The notes beneath the pieces are model-generated. The model searched no databases. It was not told where the DNA came from and saw only the letters and a program-made list of their open reading frames with translations. From Verrucomicrobium sp. BvORR106 (GTDB lineage Bacteria > Verrucomicrobiota > Verrucomicrobiia > Verrucomicrobiales > Verrucomicrobiaceae): a stretch of 33,547 nt of DNA. The position numbers and the translations under genes are program-made. Within the stretch, counting starts at the first letter, position 1; each line of letters opens with the position of its first letter. Shown in pieces: positions 25,142-33,348 of the stretch. The stretch covers positions 1 to 33,547 of the forward strand of contig NZ_BATR01000090.1 in the NCBI RefSeq assembly GCF_000739655.1. The letters are read 5' to 3'.

Positions 25142-25657
25142 ATGGCCGAAAAACCCTCCAAGAAATCGGCGAAGGTCGCAAAGAAGACCCCGTCGGCAAA
25201 GAAGACAAGCAAAGCTGCCACCAAGTCCGCGCCACTCAAGCCGGCGAAACCTGGTGAAGTGGTCCTGCTCTCTGGTGGCAATCCGCAGATCGCCAAGGGC
25301 GATGGCGACGTACCCGTGCAAGCCTACATCGCCGCCATGCCCGGCTGGAAGCGTGACGTTGGCCGTCGCCTGGACGCGATCATCCAGCGCACGGTGCCGA
25401 AGGTGTACAAGGCCGTGAAATGGAACTCACCTTTCTACGGTCTGGAAGGGCAGGGGTGGTTCACCGCCTACCACTGCTTCAACAAGTACGTTAAAGTCAC
25501 TTTCTTCCGGGGCCTTTCCTTGAACCCCGTGCCCCCTGGTGCTTCGAAGAGCCAGGACACCCGCTATCTCGACATCTACGAGGACAAGCCCTTCGATGAG
25601 GTGCAGTTCGCGGACTGGGTGAAGCAAGCCAGTCTGTTGCCCGGGGAGAAGTTGTGA
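25142..25657 (+). CDS. DUF1801-domain protein with Lys/Ala-rich N-terminal tail
   Basis: The 171-residue protein starts with about 38 residues rich in Lys, Ala and Ser (MAEKPSKKSAKVAKK, KKTSKAATK), resembling a histone H1-type tail. The DUF1801/YdhG-like fold follows: VPVQAYIAAMPGWKRDVGRR, VKWNSPFYGLEGQGWF and YLDIYEDKPFDEVQFADWV. DUF1801 proteins are small cytoplasmic alpha/beta proteins of unknown biochemical role. The tail suggests binding to nucleic acid or another polyanion, by inference only. The gene stands alone, and a tandem repeat begins at the very next base after its stop. Confidence 0.82.
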   Translation: MAEKPSKKSAKVAKKTPSAKKTSKAATKSAPLKPAKPGEVVLLSGGNPQIAKGDGDVPVQAYIAAMPGWKRDVGRRLDAIIQRTVPKVYKAVKWNSPFYGLEGQGWFTAYHCFNKYVKVTFFRGLSLNPVPPGASKSQDTRYLDIYEDKPFDEVQFADWVKQASLLPGEKL

Positions 25658-25700
25658 GACAGGATTAACAAGATTTTTGACAGATTAACAAAATGGGGAG
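25658..25700 (+). repeat. AGGATTAACAAG tandem intergenic repeat, copy 2
   Basis: GACAGGATTAACAAGATTTT and GACAGATTAACAAAATGGGG start at the base after the DUF1801 stop codon. Confidence 0.8.
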
Positions 25701-26156
25701 CAGGGTGAGTCTTCGCTTGTCGGCCTCATTCCGAAGCTAATCCCTGAAAGGGATTTGTAGCACAGCCCAACGTTGGACGAGCCTTAAGCGAGTCAACGTT
25801 GGGTGCCTCCGCAGAGGAAAATCAGGGGGGAAGGCCGACAGCATCCGCTTTCTCCTCATCGCCATCAACGCCTCCAAGTCGCCCCCCAGGTTCCTTGGCA
25901 GGCACTAACTGAAGCGTCTGCGAGCTTCGCCTTGCCGATGATGTCACCAAGTTCCGATAGACTCAGGCATCATAGCGCACCCAGCGTCGGAGAGTGTCCC
26001 ACCTCCCCGCCCCAACTTTTTTTGATTCTTTTTCCCGAAATGTCGAAATGGGTCTGGGTGACCCGTCATCGATGCGGGGTGTCGATGGCGCGGCCTGCGC
26101 TTCGGCACCGATCCTTCCTGCAATCCAACCCCACCCCTTCAGTCGATTCGATCCCT
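25701..26156. other. Intergenic stretch upstream of the YCII gene
   Basis: Apart from the REP-like element at 25733-25805, I see nothing coding here. An in-frame extension of the YCII reading frame covers part of it, but its predicted protein is Pro/Arg/Ser-rich and resembles no family. A short AT-rich run (CTTTTTTTGATTC, about 26017-26030) could be part of a promoter. Confidence 0.5.
25733..25805. repeat. REP-like double-hairpin intergenic element
   Basis: A short stem AATCCC-TGAAA-GGGATT is followed after a 10-base spacer by a long hairpin with perfect arms CCCAACGTTG (25766-25775) and CAACGTTGGG (25794-25803). The same two-part architecture starts again at about 33510 at the window edge. 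Confidence 0.7.
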
Positions 26157-26516
26157 ATGAAATACGCTCTGCTTGTGCACATGAACAAAGAGGCTGGCGA
26201 CCAATACGATGTCGCCAGCGCGAGAGCCGCCGGCATGGCCTATGGCGAGGCGCTGCGGGCTGCGGGCGTTTTTGTCGCCGGCGCTGGGCTGGATGCTCCG
26301 GAGAAGTCCACCATGGTCACCCTGAGGAACGGTCAACGCGAAGTGCATGATGGCCCCTATGCCGAGACCAAGGAGTTCCTCGGCGGGTTCGTCGTGATCG
26401 ATGTGCCCCAGCATGAGGACGCCCTCGAGTGGGCTGCCCGTCATCCCTCGGCCGCCTTTGCCTGCATCGAGGTGCGCGCCCTCGCGGGTTCTTATTTCGC
26501 CACCAGCGGGAAGTAG
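26157..26516 (+). CDS. YCII-related (DGPF) domain protein
   Basis: The 119-residue protein MKYALLVHMNKEAGDQYDV... contains the family hallmark DGPYAETKEFLGGFVVIDVP at residues about 63-82 and ends in ARHPSAAFACIEVRAL. YCII-like proteins have a ferredoxin-like fold. Many are encoded beside ECF sigma factors, but none is visible here. The ATG at 26157 is chosen because the family fold begins immediately after it. Function is unknown. Confidence 0.87.
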   Translation: MKYALLVHMNKEAGDQYDVASARAAGMAYGEALRAAGVFVAGAGLDAPEKSTMVTLRNGQREVHDGPYAETKEFLGGFVVIDVPQHEDALEWAARHPSAAFACIEVRALAGSYFATSGK

Positions 26517-26561
26517 CCCCGCTCTGCAACGGATCATTTCACAACGAAGGGACCTCACCTG

Positions 26562-26945
26562 ATGACCTCCATTCTGCTCACCTTTCTGGTGACCGCATTG
26601 ATCTTTGGCGCTGCCGTGGCTGTGGGCTTCCGGCTCGCGCGCTCTCCCAAGCCCTATCCGCTCGGCTGGCTGGGTTTTCACATCGCTCTGTTCTTCGTGA
26701 TCGCCATGGCCATTGGGGCCTGCATGAGCGCGATCGAATCTGTGCTGGGCAGCGCCACCATGTCGCCGAGCATCACCGCCCTCTCCTGCGCGGGGCCATC
26801 ACTGATCGCCCTGTTCATCAGCGGCATCGTCATGCTCTTTGGCAAAAAGAAACGCCGCGCATGGATCATGGTCCACAAGGTGGCGATGTATCTCCTCGCC
26901 CTGACGCTTGGCACCGCGGGTGTCCTGGCTGTGATGGGACGGTGA
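26562..26945 (+). CDS. Small four-helix membrane protein of unknown function
   Basis: The 127-residue protein has about four hydrophobic helices: residues 4-24 (LLTFLVTALIFGAAVAVGF), 37-60 (LGFHIALFFVIAMAIGA), 72-95 and 104-125 (HKVAMYLLALTLGTAGVLAV). A basic loop, FGKKKRRAWIMVHK, lies before the last helix. I do not recognise a family. It lies 45 bases after the YCII gene on the same strand, so they may be cotranscribed. Confidence 0.72.
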   Translation: MTSILLTFLVTALIFGAAVAVGFRLARSPKPYPLGWLGFHIALFFVIAMAIGACMSAIESVLGSATMSPSITALSCAGPSLIALFISGIVMLFGKKKRRAWIMVHKVAMYLLALTLGTAGVLAVMGR

Positions 26946-27035
26946 GCCGTTGGCCCTTCAATCATTTACGTGCGTTCACGTCACTCACTGCATCGCTCGT
27001 GGAAACAATGCGGTCGGCAGCGTCGTAGTCGAAAG

Positions 27036-28253
27036 ATGATCCGACGCTTCTTCATTCTCAGCCTTGCCTGCCTCGCGGCATCCCCGCTTTTTGCTGAACC
27101 AGTCAGACGAATCGATGCCGCCGCCTATCCGTCGTTGCAGGCGGCGGTCAATGCTCTCCCGCCGACCGGTGGCGTCGTGATCATTCCAGCAGGGGAGCAT
27201 GTGCTGATGGAGCCTCTCATCATCAAGGGCGGTGAGATCCGCATCACCGGCGATGGCCCGGCGACTCGCCTCATCAACAAGAATGAGCAGGGGCAGCCCG
27301 CCATCTCCATCCGTCCTCCCGCAGACCCGAACGCAAAGACGAACAAGAAACCGGAGCTGTGGCGCGTGCAGATCGACAACCTGCGCCTCAGCGGCAATCC
27401 CAAGAGCGGCGACGGCATCTACGCGGAGCGCACCATGGAGATTCTCCTCCGCGCCCTGTCCATCGATCACCATGGCGGTAACGGCGTGACCCTGGACTAC
27501 TGCCTGGAGAACCCACGGGTGAATGACTGCAGCTTCACCTACAATGCCAAAGCGGGCCTGGAGGTGATCGGCTGCCACGACATCATTGTGAACGGCAGCC
27601 AGTTCGAGGAAAATCAGGACGGCCTCCGCTGCAAGGACGGCTTCAACCTCACCTGCAACGGCAATAACATCGATGACCACCTGCGCCATGGGATCGTCAT
27701 CGAAAACACCGCTTACAGCGTGTGCAGCGGCAACATGATCGAGGAGTGCCGTGGCACCGGCGTCATTCTGGATTCCGACTGCTTCGGCATCACCGTGAGC
27801 GCCAACATCATCACCCATCACCTCGGCGGCGGCATCGACCTCGTGGATGCCAACGGCTGCGCGATCAGCGCGAACACCTTCATGCTCTGCCATGGCTTCG
27901 CCGTGCGGTTGGGCAAGGAGAGCGGCAGAAACAGCATCAGCGCCAACACTTTTGCCAACAGCCACGTTGGCACCGGCGGAGACAAGGTCAAGAAGCGGGA
28001 TGACAAGGATCCCATGCAGAATGACACCGGCTCCGGCATCGTGATCGAAGGAGCCAAGGACCTCACCATCACCGGCAACAGCTTCTCCGGCCTGGAGACT
28101 CAGGCCGTGAATGCCACCGGCGGCGCCTCAGGGGTGCTCGTCAGCACGAACAAACTCACCGACTGTGCGAGGAAGCTGCCCGCAGGCACGAAGTGGATCG
28201 ATCTCGGTGATGCGACGGAGTCGATGGAGAAAGATAACTTGGGGGCAAACTAG
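27036..28253 (+). CDS. Secreted right-handed parallel beta-helix protein
   Basis: The 405-residue protein has a signal peptide (MIRRFFILSLACLAASPLFA). The next segment, AAAYPSLQAAVNALPPTGGV, is typical of pectate-lyase-like folds. About ten rungs with NDCSFTYNAKAGLEVIGCHD, GNNIDDHLRHGIVIENTAYS and ITGNSFSGLETQAVNATGG follow. This matches the NosD/beta-helix-fold repeat group that includes polysaccharide lyases and epimerases. No catalytic residues can be named with confidence. The ATG at 27036 places the signal at the N-terminus, and the in-frame ATG at 26970 would bury it. A repeat doublet starts 2 bases past the stop. Confidence 0.85.
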   Translation: MIRRFFILSLACLAASPLFAEPVRRIDAAAYPSLQAAVNALPPTGGVVIIPAGEHVLMEPLIIKGGEIRITGDGPATRLINKNEQGQPAISIRPPADPNAKTNKKPELWRVQIDNLRLSGNPKSGDGIYAERTMEILLRALSIDHHGGNGVTLDYCLENPRVNDCSFTYNAKAGLEVIGCHDIIVNGSQFEENQDGLRCKDGFNLTCNGNNIDDHLRHGIVIENTAYSVCSGNMIEECRGTGVILDSDCFGITVSANIITHHLGGGIDLVDANGCAISANTFMLCHGFAVRLGKESGRNSISANTFANSHVGTGGDKVKKRDDKDPMQNDTGSGIVIEGAKDLTITGNSFSGLETQAVNATGGASGVLVSTNKLTDCARKLPAGTKWIDLGDATESMEKDNLGAN

Positions 28254-28254
28254 A

Positions 28255-28297
28255 GACAGGATTAACAAGATTTTGGAAGGATTAACAGGATGGGGAG
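28255..28297 (+). repeat. AGGATTAACAAG tandem intergenic repeat, copy 3
   Basis: GACAGGATTAACAAGATTTT and GGAAGGATTAACAGGATGGG begin within 2 bases of the beta-helix gene's stop codon. Confidence 0.8.
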
Positions 28298-28311
28298 GGG
28301 TGGGCTCTGTT

Positions 28312-28516
28312 GGTAGTTCAAACTTTAGTTTGCCTCAGTACGTCGTGGACATTCCGGATCGCCTAAAGGCGGAACTCCAACCCTGGTGCGAATGTTTCCT
28401 GGAAACAACACGTTCGTTTCCGCTGCTCAGGCTGCGATGCCTCGTCATCAGGGTTGCAGTGCTTCCATATGAGATTTTGGAGGCGCACCAGGGTTGGAGT
28501 TCCGCCTTTAGGCGGG
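28312..28516. repeat. Composite hairpin repeat P-Q with inverted Q'
   Basis: Module P (GTAGTTCAAACTTTAGTTTG, 28313 onward) and module Q (CGCCTAAAGGCGGAACTCCA then ACCCTGGTGCGAA, about 28360-28394) are followed at 28485-28516 by an inverted Q (GCACCAGGGTTGGAGTTCCG then CCTTTAGGCGG). The two Q copies form an inverted repeat around a 90-base centre. Confidence 0.75.
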
Positions 28517-28596
28517 TCAATAGGCATCGTGCCCGTGACGCCATCCTCCGCCCCTGAATGCCCGCCTATCCCCCATGTCTTCTGTCTGCCACCTGC

Positions 28597-29811
28597 CTAC
28601 TGCGCCGCCGCTCTCCCATACACCTCTACCGCCGCTTTCTGCAGCGCCGCCCGCATGTCTGACTTGTCAGAGTTCGGCAGGTTGGCGCGCTGGATCAGGA
28701 GCACGATGCCCAGGCCGCGGGTGGGATCGATCCAAGCCTGAGTGCCGTAAGCGCCGCCGTGGCCGAAGCTGCCGGGGCTGAGGGCGGCGGTCACGCCCTG
28801 GGGTTCATTCACGATGTGGAAGCCCAGGCCCATGTGCATGCCGTCGGAGAAGCTCACCTTCATGTCGCCGGTCTGGTTGGTGGTCATTTGCTTGAGCGTC
28901 TCTGCCTTCAGATACCGCTTCCCGTCCAGTTCCCCGCTGTTCAGGATCATGCGGTAGATCCGGGCGAGATCGCCCGCGGTGGAGAAGAGTCCGCCCGCCG
29001 CCAAGGCCATGCGCTTGCGGTCAGAGAGGGGAGGGGTGAGGTACTTCACCGTGGTCTCTTCCAGACCAGGAGTCTTGTCCGCCTTGGGCTGGTAGGACTT
29101 CGCGATCCGCGCCATTTGGGCATCCGTGGGCCAGAAGGTCGTGTCCTTCATGCCCAGCGGGGTGAAGAATCGCTCCTGCATGAACTCGGCATACGGCTGG
29201 CCACTCACCACCTCAATGATCCGTCCCAGGGTGTTGATGCCCGGGTTGCAATACTGCCACTTGGACCCCGGCTCGAACTGCAGGGGGCTGATCGCGTAGG
29301 TGAAGACCGCCTCCCGCAGCGACAGCGCATCCAGCGCCTGATCTTCCAGCGGGCTCTTGCCCACCAGACCGCTCGTGTGGGTGAAGAGATCCTTCACCGT
29401 GATGGGCCGGGCCGGCTTCTTCAGCACCACCTTGTCAGCGGTCCTCTCCTCCACCAGCATCTGCCCTTTGAACTCCGGCAGGTACTTCGACACCGGGGCG
29501 TCCACCTGCACCTTGCCCTCCTCCACCAGCATCATCACCCCCATCGCCGTCATCGGCTTGGTCATGGAGGCGATCCAGAACATCGCGTCCTCCGTCATCG
29601 GCTTCTTGGCCGCCAGATCCGCCTGGCCGAAGGCCTCCAGGGTCAGCACCTGATCCTTGTTCACCACCAACGCCACCGCCCCGGAGATCGTCTGGTCCGC
29701 CACAAAGGGCATCAGGCTGGCGTGAATCGGTGTGACCGGCTTCTCCGCCCGGCAGGGCAGCCAGCTGATCGAGAGAGCAAGAAGGGGGAGGAGGAGAAAG
29801 TGCGGGCGCAT
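28597..29811 (-). CDS. Secreted serine hydrolase of the beta-lactamase class C / S12 family
   Basis: The 404-residue protein has a signal peptide (about 1-22, ALSISWLPCRAE). The three penicillin-recognising motifs are present: S82-x-x-K85 (IASMTKPMTAM), Y187-C-N189 (KWQYCNPGIN) and H351-G-G353 (SFGHGGAYGTQAWIDP). This set marks esterase, D-aminopeptidase or carboxypeptidase members of the family. HGG in place of KTG makes a true beta-lactamase less likely. It is probably periplasmic or lipid-anchored through the cysteine in LPC, although the lipobox is imperfect. The substrate is unknown. It is transcribed away from the nuo genes. Confidence 0.9.
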   Translation of the reverse strand: MRPHFLLLPLLALSISWLPCRAEKPVTPIHASLMPFVADQTISGAVALVVNKDQVLTLEAFGQADLAAKKPMTEDAMFWIASMTKPMTAMGVMMLVEEGKVQVDAPVSKYLPEFKGQMLVEERTADKVVLKKPARPITVKDLFTHTSGLVGKSPLEDQALDALSLREAVFTYAISPLQFEPGSKWQYCNPGINTLGRIIEVVSGQPYAEFMQERFFTPLGMKDTTFWPTDAQMARIAKSYQPKADKTPGLEETTVKYLTPPLSDRKRMALAAGGLFSTAGDLARIYRMILNSGELDGKRYLKAETLKQMTTNQTGDMKVSFSDGMHMGLGFHIVNEPQGVTAALSPGSFGHGGAYGTQAWIDPTRGLGIVLLIQRANLPNSDKSDMRAALQKAAVEVYGRAAAQ

Positions 29812-29839
29812 CGTGCGGAGGATACGGGGCGGGAGGGGG

Positions 29840-29988
29840 AAACTTCAAAAGCCAAACTTCAAAGTTCAAAATTCAAATCTCAAAGGCCGGGAATCGAGGG
29901 GGGCAGTCTGCTGGCAGGAGTCGCGCTCTGAGGAGGTCGGCGATGCAGGGACTCAGTTTTGAATTTTGAAGTTTGGCTTTTGAAGTTT
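29840..29988. repeat. Long AT-rich inverted repeat
   Basis: The left arm reads AAACTTCAAAAGCCAAACTT and onward to 29877. The right arm (29958-29988) is its reverse complement except for a missing 7-base stretch, and ends AGTTTGGCTTTTGAAGTTT. The spacer is about 80 bases. The TTGAAGT words are related to the tandem repeat at 10297-10320. Confidence 0.7.
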
Positions 29989-30034
29989 GCCTGCCCCGAT
30001 TTTCTCTTCGCCCCCGACCCCCACCGCCCCTCGC

Positions 30035-30052
30035 TTGTGAAATTTTTCACAA
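30035..30052. promoter_or_regulatory. 18-base palindrome upstream of nuoD, candidate operator
   Basis: TTGTGAAA-TT-TTTCACAA is a perfect inverted repeat 75 bases before the nuoD start. Its spacing suits a homodimeric regulator. The core TTTTTCACAA also occurs in the 16054-16174 divergent region. Confidence 0.45.
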
Positions 30053-30127
30053 ATTAGGCTTGCCGCTGTCGCCAGTTCGCGCACTGTCCGTTTTAGTAGA
30101 GTAGTCCCAGACTTCCCGCCATCTCGC

Positions 30128-31387
30128 ATGCCCACGACGGTCCAAGAAATCGAAGCGCCCGACAACGCAGCCAAGGCTGCGCAGTATGCTCAGGGTCACG
30201 AAGAAGCCGTGTCGGACATGATCGGCGAGAAACTGGTGCTCAACATGGGCCCCTCCCACCCAGCCACCCACGGGGTGCTGCGTCTGGTGTTGGAGCTTGA
30301 TGGTGAGATCATTACGAAGGCGGATCCGGACGTTGGTTACTTGCATCGCGGCGATGAAAAGATCGCTGAGAACATGCACTACAACCAGTTCGTCCCGTAC
30401 ACGGACCGCCTGGACTACCTGGCCCCTCTCGCCAACAACGTGGCGTACGTCATGGCGGTGGAGAAGCTCATGGGCTGGAAGTTGCCCGAGCGTGGCGAAG
30501 CCATCCGCGTGATCTGCTGTGAGATGGCCCGCCTCTCGTCCCACCTCCTCGGGGTGGGTGTGTTCGCCATGGACGTGGGCGCCATGTCCGTCTTCCTCTA
30601 CACCTTCACGGAGCGTGAGAAGATCTACAACCTGAGCGAGCAGCTCACGGGCGCCCGGTTCACCACCAGCTACACCCGCGTGGGTGGCCAGACGCGGGAC
30701 ATGAACGAGGCATTCATCTCCGGCCTCAAGACTTTCCTCAAGGAACTGCCCCCGGTCATCGATGAGATGGACGCGTTGCTCTCCCGCAACCGCATCTTCC
30801 TCGATCGTACCCAGGGCCTCGGCATCATCACCAAGGAGGACGCCCTTTCCTTCGGCATCTCCGGCCCGAACCTGCGCTGCACCGGCATCGATTTCGACAT
30901 CCGGAAGGCGCACCCGTACCTCGGCTATGAGAAGTACGAGTTCGACATCCCCGTCGGCACCACCGGCGACAGCTACGACCGCTACCTCTGCCGCATGGAA
31001 GAGATGCGCCAGAGCATCCGCATCCTGAACCAGGTGCTGGCCGATCTGCCTGGCGGACCCATTAACGTGGGCGACCCCAAGAACCGCCTGCCCAAGAAGG
31101 AAGGCGTGCTCATGAAGATGGAGGAACTCATCCACCACTTCATCGTCGCCACCCAGGGTCTCGATGCCCCTGCCGGGGAGGTTTACTTCGGTGCGGAGAA
31201 CCCCAAGGGCGAACTCGGTTTCTACATTTGCAGCAAGGGCGGCGGCGTCCCGTATCGCCTGAAGATCCGCAGCCCCTCCTTTGTGAACCTGAGCATCCTG
31301 CCCAAGATTCTGCCCGGGCACATGCTCAGTGACGTGCCCGCCATCCTTGGCAGCTTTGACTTCGTGATGGGCGAGTGTGACCGCTAA
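30128..31387 (+). CDS. nuoD: NADH-quinone oxidoreductase subunit D (complex I)
   Basis: The 419-residue 49-kDa subunit of the peripheral arm helps form the quinone site. The start of the core shows LNMGPSHPATHGVLRL, with the quinone-site histidine region at residues 44-48, then DVGYLHRGDEKIAE and RDMNEAF. The end, LPGHMLSDVPAILGSFDFVMGECDR, is the canonical terminus with GE(C/V)DR. The first 35 residues are a somewhat longer acidic leader than usual. The genes that normally precede it (nuoA, nuoB, nuoC) are not upstream, and a serine hydrolase gene is divergent instead. The gap to nuoE is 36 bases. Confidence 0.97.
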   Translation: MPTTVQEIEAPDNAAKAAQYAQGHEEAVSDMIGEKLVLNMGPSHPATHGVLRLVLELDGEIITKADPDVGYLHRGDEKIAENMHYNQFVPYTDRLDYLAPLANNVAYVMAVEKLMGWKLPERGEAIRVICCEMARLSSHLLGVGVFAMDVGAMSVFLYTFTEREKIYNLSEQLTGARFTTSYTRVGGQTRDMNEAFISGLKTFLKELPPVIDEMDALLSRNRIFLDRTQGLGIITKEDALSFGISGPNLRCTGIDFDIRKAHPYLGYEKYEFDIPVGTTGDSYDRYLCRMEEMRQSIRILNQVLADLPGGPINVGDPKNRLPKKEGVLMKMEELIHHFIVATQGLDAPAGEVYFGAENPKGELGFYICSKGGGVPYRLKIRSPSFVNLSILPKILPGHMLSDVPAILGSFDFVMGECDR

Positions 31388-31423
31388 GCCCCTATTTTCC
31401 GGATCGTACGTTCCCTTTCCCTT

Positions 31424-31924
31424 ATGGCGTTAGAAGTGCCCGCAGCGTTGGAAGCCAAGATCGACGAGGTAATCACGCATTACCCCGTCTCAAAACGCAG
31501 TGCCGTGCTGCCTCTGCTTCACCTCATGCAACATGAGTACCGCTACATCACGGATGATGCGGTGAACTGGGTGGCGGCCAAACTCGGCCTGCAGCCCATT
31601 CAGGTGCTTGAGGTGGTTACCTTCTACCCCGGCTTCCGCCAGAGCGCCCCGGGCAAGTTCCACATCCGCGTCTGCCGCACGCTCTCCTGCGCCATGGCTG
31701 GCAGCTATGAGCTGATGGAGTCCCTTTGCAAGGCGGCGGATATCGACCGCTCCCATGTGGACCACCACCACCCCATCGCCGTCAGCGCCGATGGGAAGTA
31801 CAGCATCGAGTTCGCCGAGTGTCTCGCGAGCTGTGGCTTCGGCCCCGTGTGCATGGTGGAAGATGATTTCCATGAATCCGTGAAGCCTGAGGCCGCGGCA
31901 GAACTTTTGAAGCAATATCAGTGA
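31424..31924 (+). CDS. nuoE: NADH-quinone oxidoreductase subunit E (complex I)
   Basis: The 166-residue thioredoxin-like 2Fe-2S subunit of the NADH dehydrogenase module carries ligands C84 and C89 (VCRTLSCAMAG) and C133 and C137 (AECLASCGFGP), with the usual spacing. The N-terminal helical part includes ALEAKIDEVITHYP and PIQVLEVVTFYPGF. Cluster N1a would be bound here. The stop codon overlaps the nuoF ATG by one base (TGATG). Confidence 0.96.
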   Translation: MALEVPAALEAKIDEVITHYPVSKRSAVLPLLHLMQHEYRYITDDAVNWVAAKLGLQPIQVLEVVTFYPGFRQSAPGKFHIRVCRTLSCAMAGSYELMESLCKAADIDRSHVDHHHPIAVSADGKYSIEFAECLASCGFGPVCMVEDDFHESVKPEAAAELLKQYQ

Positions 31925-33315
31925 TGAGCGCCGCCATTACCTACAAAGCCGGCAAGCAGCCCCACCCGCGGGAGCATCGCCTGATTTTCCGCAACATCGA
32001 TCGTGAAGGGTTCAATCCCTCCATCGAGTGCTTCGTGGCGAACGGCGGTTACGAGATGCTCAAGAAGGCCCTGGGCATGGAGCGCCAGGCCATCATTGAC
32101 GAGGTCAAGAAATCCGGTCTGCGTGGCCGCGGCGGTGCGGGTTTCCCCACCGGCGTGAAGTGGGGTTTCATCCCGCCCACGAACACGAAGCCCGTGTACC
32201 TCATCTGCAACGCAGACGAGTCCGAGCCCGGCACCTTCAAGGACCGCTACATCCTTCACCAGGATCCGCACCAGCTCATCGAGGGCATGGTCATCGCCTG
32301 CTTCGCCGTGAAGGCCACCCTGGCCTACATCTACGTGCGGGAGGAGTTTCCTGAAGCCGCCATCATCCTGGAGAAGGCTCTGGCTGAGGCCCGTGCCAAC
32401 AACTTCCTGGGCAAGAACATCCTCGGCAGCGGTTATGATCTGGACATCTTCGTCCACCGCGGTGCCGGTGCCTACATCTGCGGTGAGGAAACCGGCCTGA
32501 TCGAGTCCCTGGAAGGCAAGCGCCCCTATCCGCGCATCAAGCCTCCGTATTTCCCGGCCGCCCTCGGCCTCTACATGTGCCCCACCATCGTGAACAACGT
32601 GGAGTCTCTCTGCCACGTGAAGCACATCCTGGAAATGGGCGGTGAGGAGTACGCCAAGCTGGGCACGCCCAACAACACCGGCACCCGCATCCTCTGCGTG
32701 AGCGGCGATGTGCAGAGGCCTGGTTACTTTGAAGTCCAGGTGGGCAAAGTCACCATGGGCGAGGTCATCAACGACCTCTGCGGCGGCTTGAAGCCCGGCC
32801 GCAAGCTCAAGGCGATCATCCCCGGCGGATCCTCCGCCAAGGTGCTGCGCGCCGATGAAGTCTTCAAGCTGCGCGACGGTCGCGAGCTGGGCATCATGGA
32901 CATCCCGATGGACTTCGACACCATGGCCGCCTGCGGCTCCATGGCCGGGTCCGGCGGTGTCATCATCATGGACGACAGCCGCTCCATGACCTGGGTCATC
33001 AACAACCTGAACAACTTCTACGCCCACGAATCCTGCGGCCAGTGCACGCCCTGCCGTGAAGGTTCCCTGTGGATGAAGAAGATCAGCGACCGCATCGTGG
33101 CCGGCGAAGCCAGCCCGTCCGACGTGGCCGAGCTGGAGCGCGTGGCGAACAACATCGAAGGCAAGACCATCTGCGCCTTCGGTGAAGCCTGCTCCTGGCC
33201 CACCCAGAGCTTCGTGAAGAAGTTCCGCGAGGAAATGATCGGCGACACCAAGCCCGAGCTGGAAGACACCATCAAGAACCCCGAGTCCATCCTGGCAGCG
33301 GCCAGTTTGAAGTAG
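31924..33315 (+). CDS. nuoF: NADH-quinone oxidoreductase subunit F (complex I)
   Basis: The 463-residue 51-kDa subunit binds NADH, FMN and 4Fe-4S cluster N3. The glycine-rich nucleotide loop GLRGRGGAGFPTG (about 65-77) and NADESEPGTFKDR (96-108) match the family. GAGAYICGEETGLIESLEG follows. The cluster ligands are C371, C374 and C377 (SCGQCTPCREG) and C417 (TICAFGEACSWP). ATG at 31924 is chosen over the GTG immediately before it. nuoG does not follow, because an intrinsic terminator lies 33 bases downstream. Confidence 0.97.
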   Translation: MSAAITYKAGKQPHPREHRLIFRNIDREGFNPSIECFVANGGYEMLKKALGMERQAIIDEVKKSGLRGRGGAGFPTGVKWGFIPPTNTKPVYLICNADESEPGTFKDRYILHQDPHQLIEGMVIACFAVKATLAYIYVREEFPEAAIILEKALAEARANNFLGKNILGSGYDLDIFVHRGAGAYICGEETGLIESLEGKRPYPRIKPPYFPAALGLYMCPTIVNNVESLCHVKHILEMGGEEYAKLGTPNNTGTRILCVSGDVQRPGYFEVQVGKVTMGEVINDLCGGLKPGRKLKAIIPGGSSAKVLRADEVFKLRDGRELGIMDIPMDFDTMAACGSMAGSGGVIIMDDSRSMTWVINNLNNFYAHESCGQCTPCREGSLWMKKISDRIVAGEASPSDVAELERVANNIEGKTICAFGEACSWPTQSFVKKFREEMIGDTKPELEDTIKNPESILAAASLK

Positions 33316-33348
33316 GGGGAGCAAGTTTTCGGTTCCAAGTTTTAAGAG

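Larger units (their letters stand above)
28254..28596. other. Repeat-filled gap between convergent genes
   Basis: This 343-base stretch holds the third AGGATTAACAAG doublet (28255-28297) and a P-Q...Q' inverted arrangement (28312-28516). Nothing else is recognised and no gene is seen. Confidence 0.65.
29812..30127. other. Divergent intergenic region upstream of nuoD
   Basis: These 316 bases must contain promoters for the serine hydrolase and for nuoDEF. They contain a long imperfect inverted repeat (29840-29877 with 29958-29988) and the palindrome at 30035-30052. No confident -35/-10 pair is identified. Confidence 0.55.

Noticed and set aside
28759-29931. 390-residue open frame antisense to the serine hydrolase
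   Set aside because: The hydrolase has a signal peptide and three catalytic motifs. The antisense product is His/Arg/Leu-rich with no domain.
30047-31321. 424-residue open frame antisense to nuoD
   Set aside because: It is a shadow of a certain gene, with a His/Val/Ala-biased composition typical of antisense frames.
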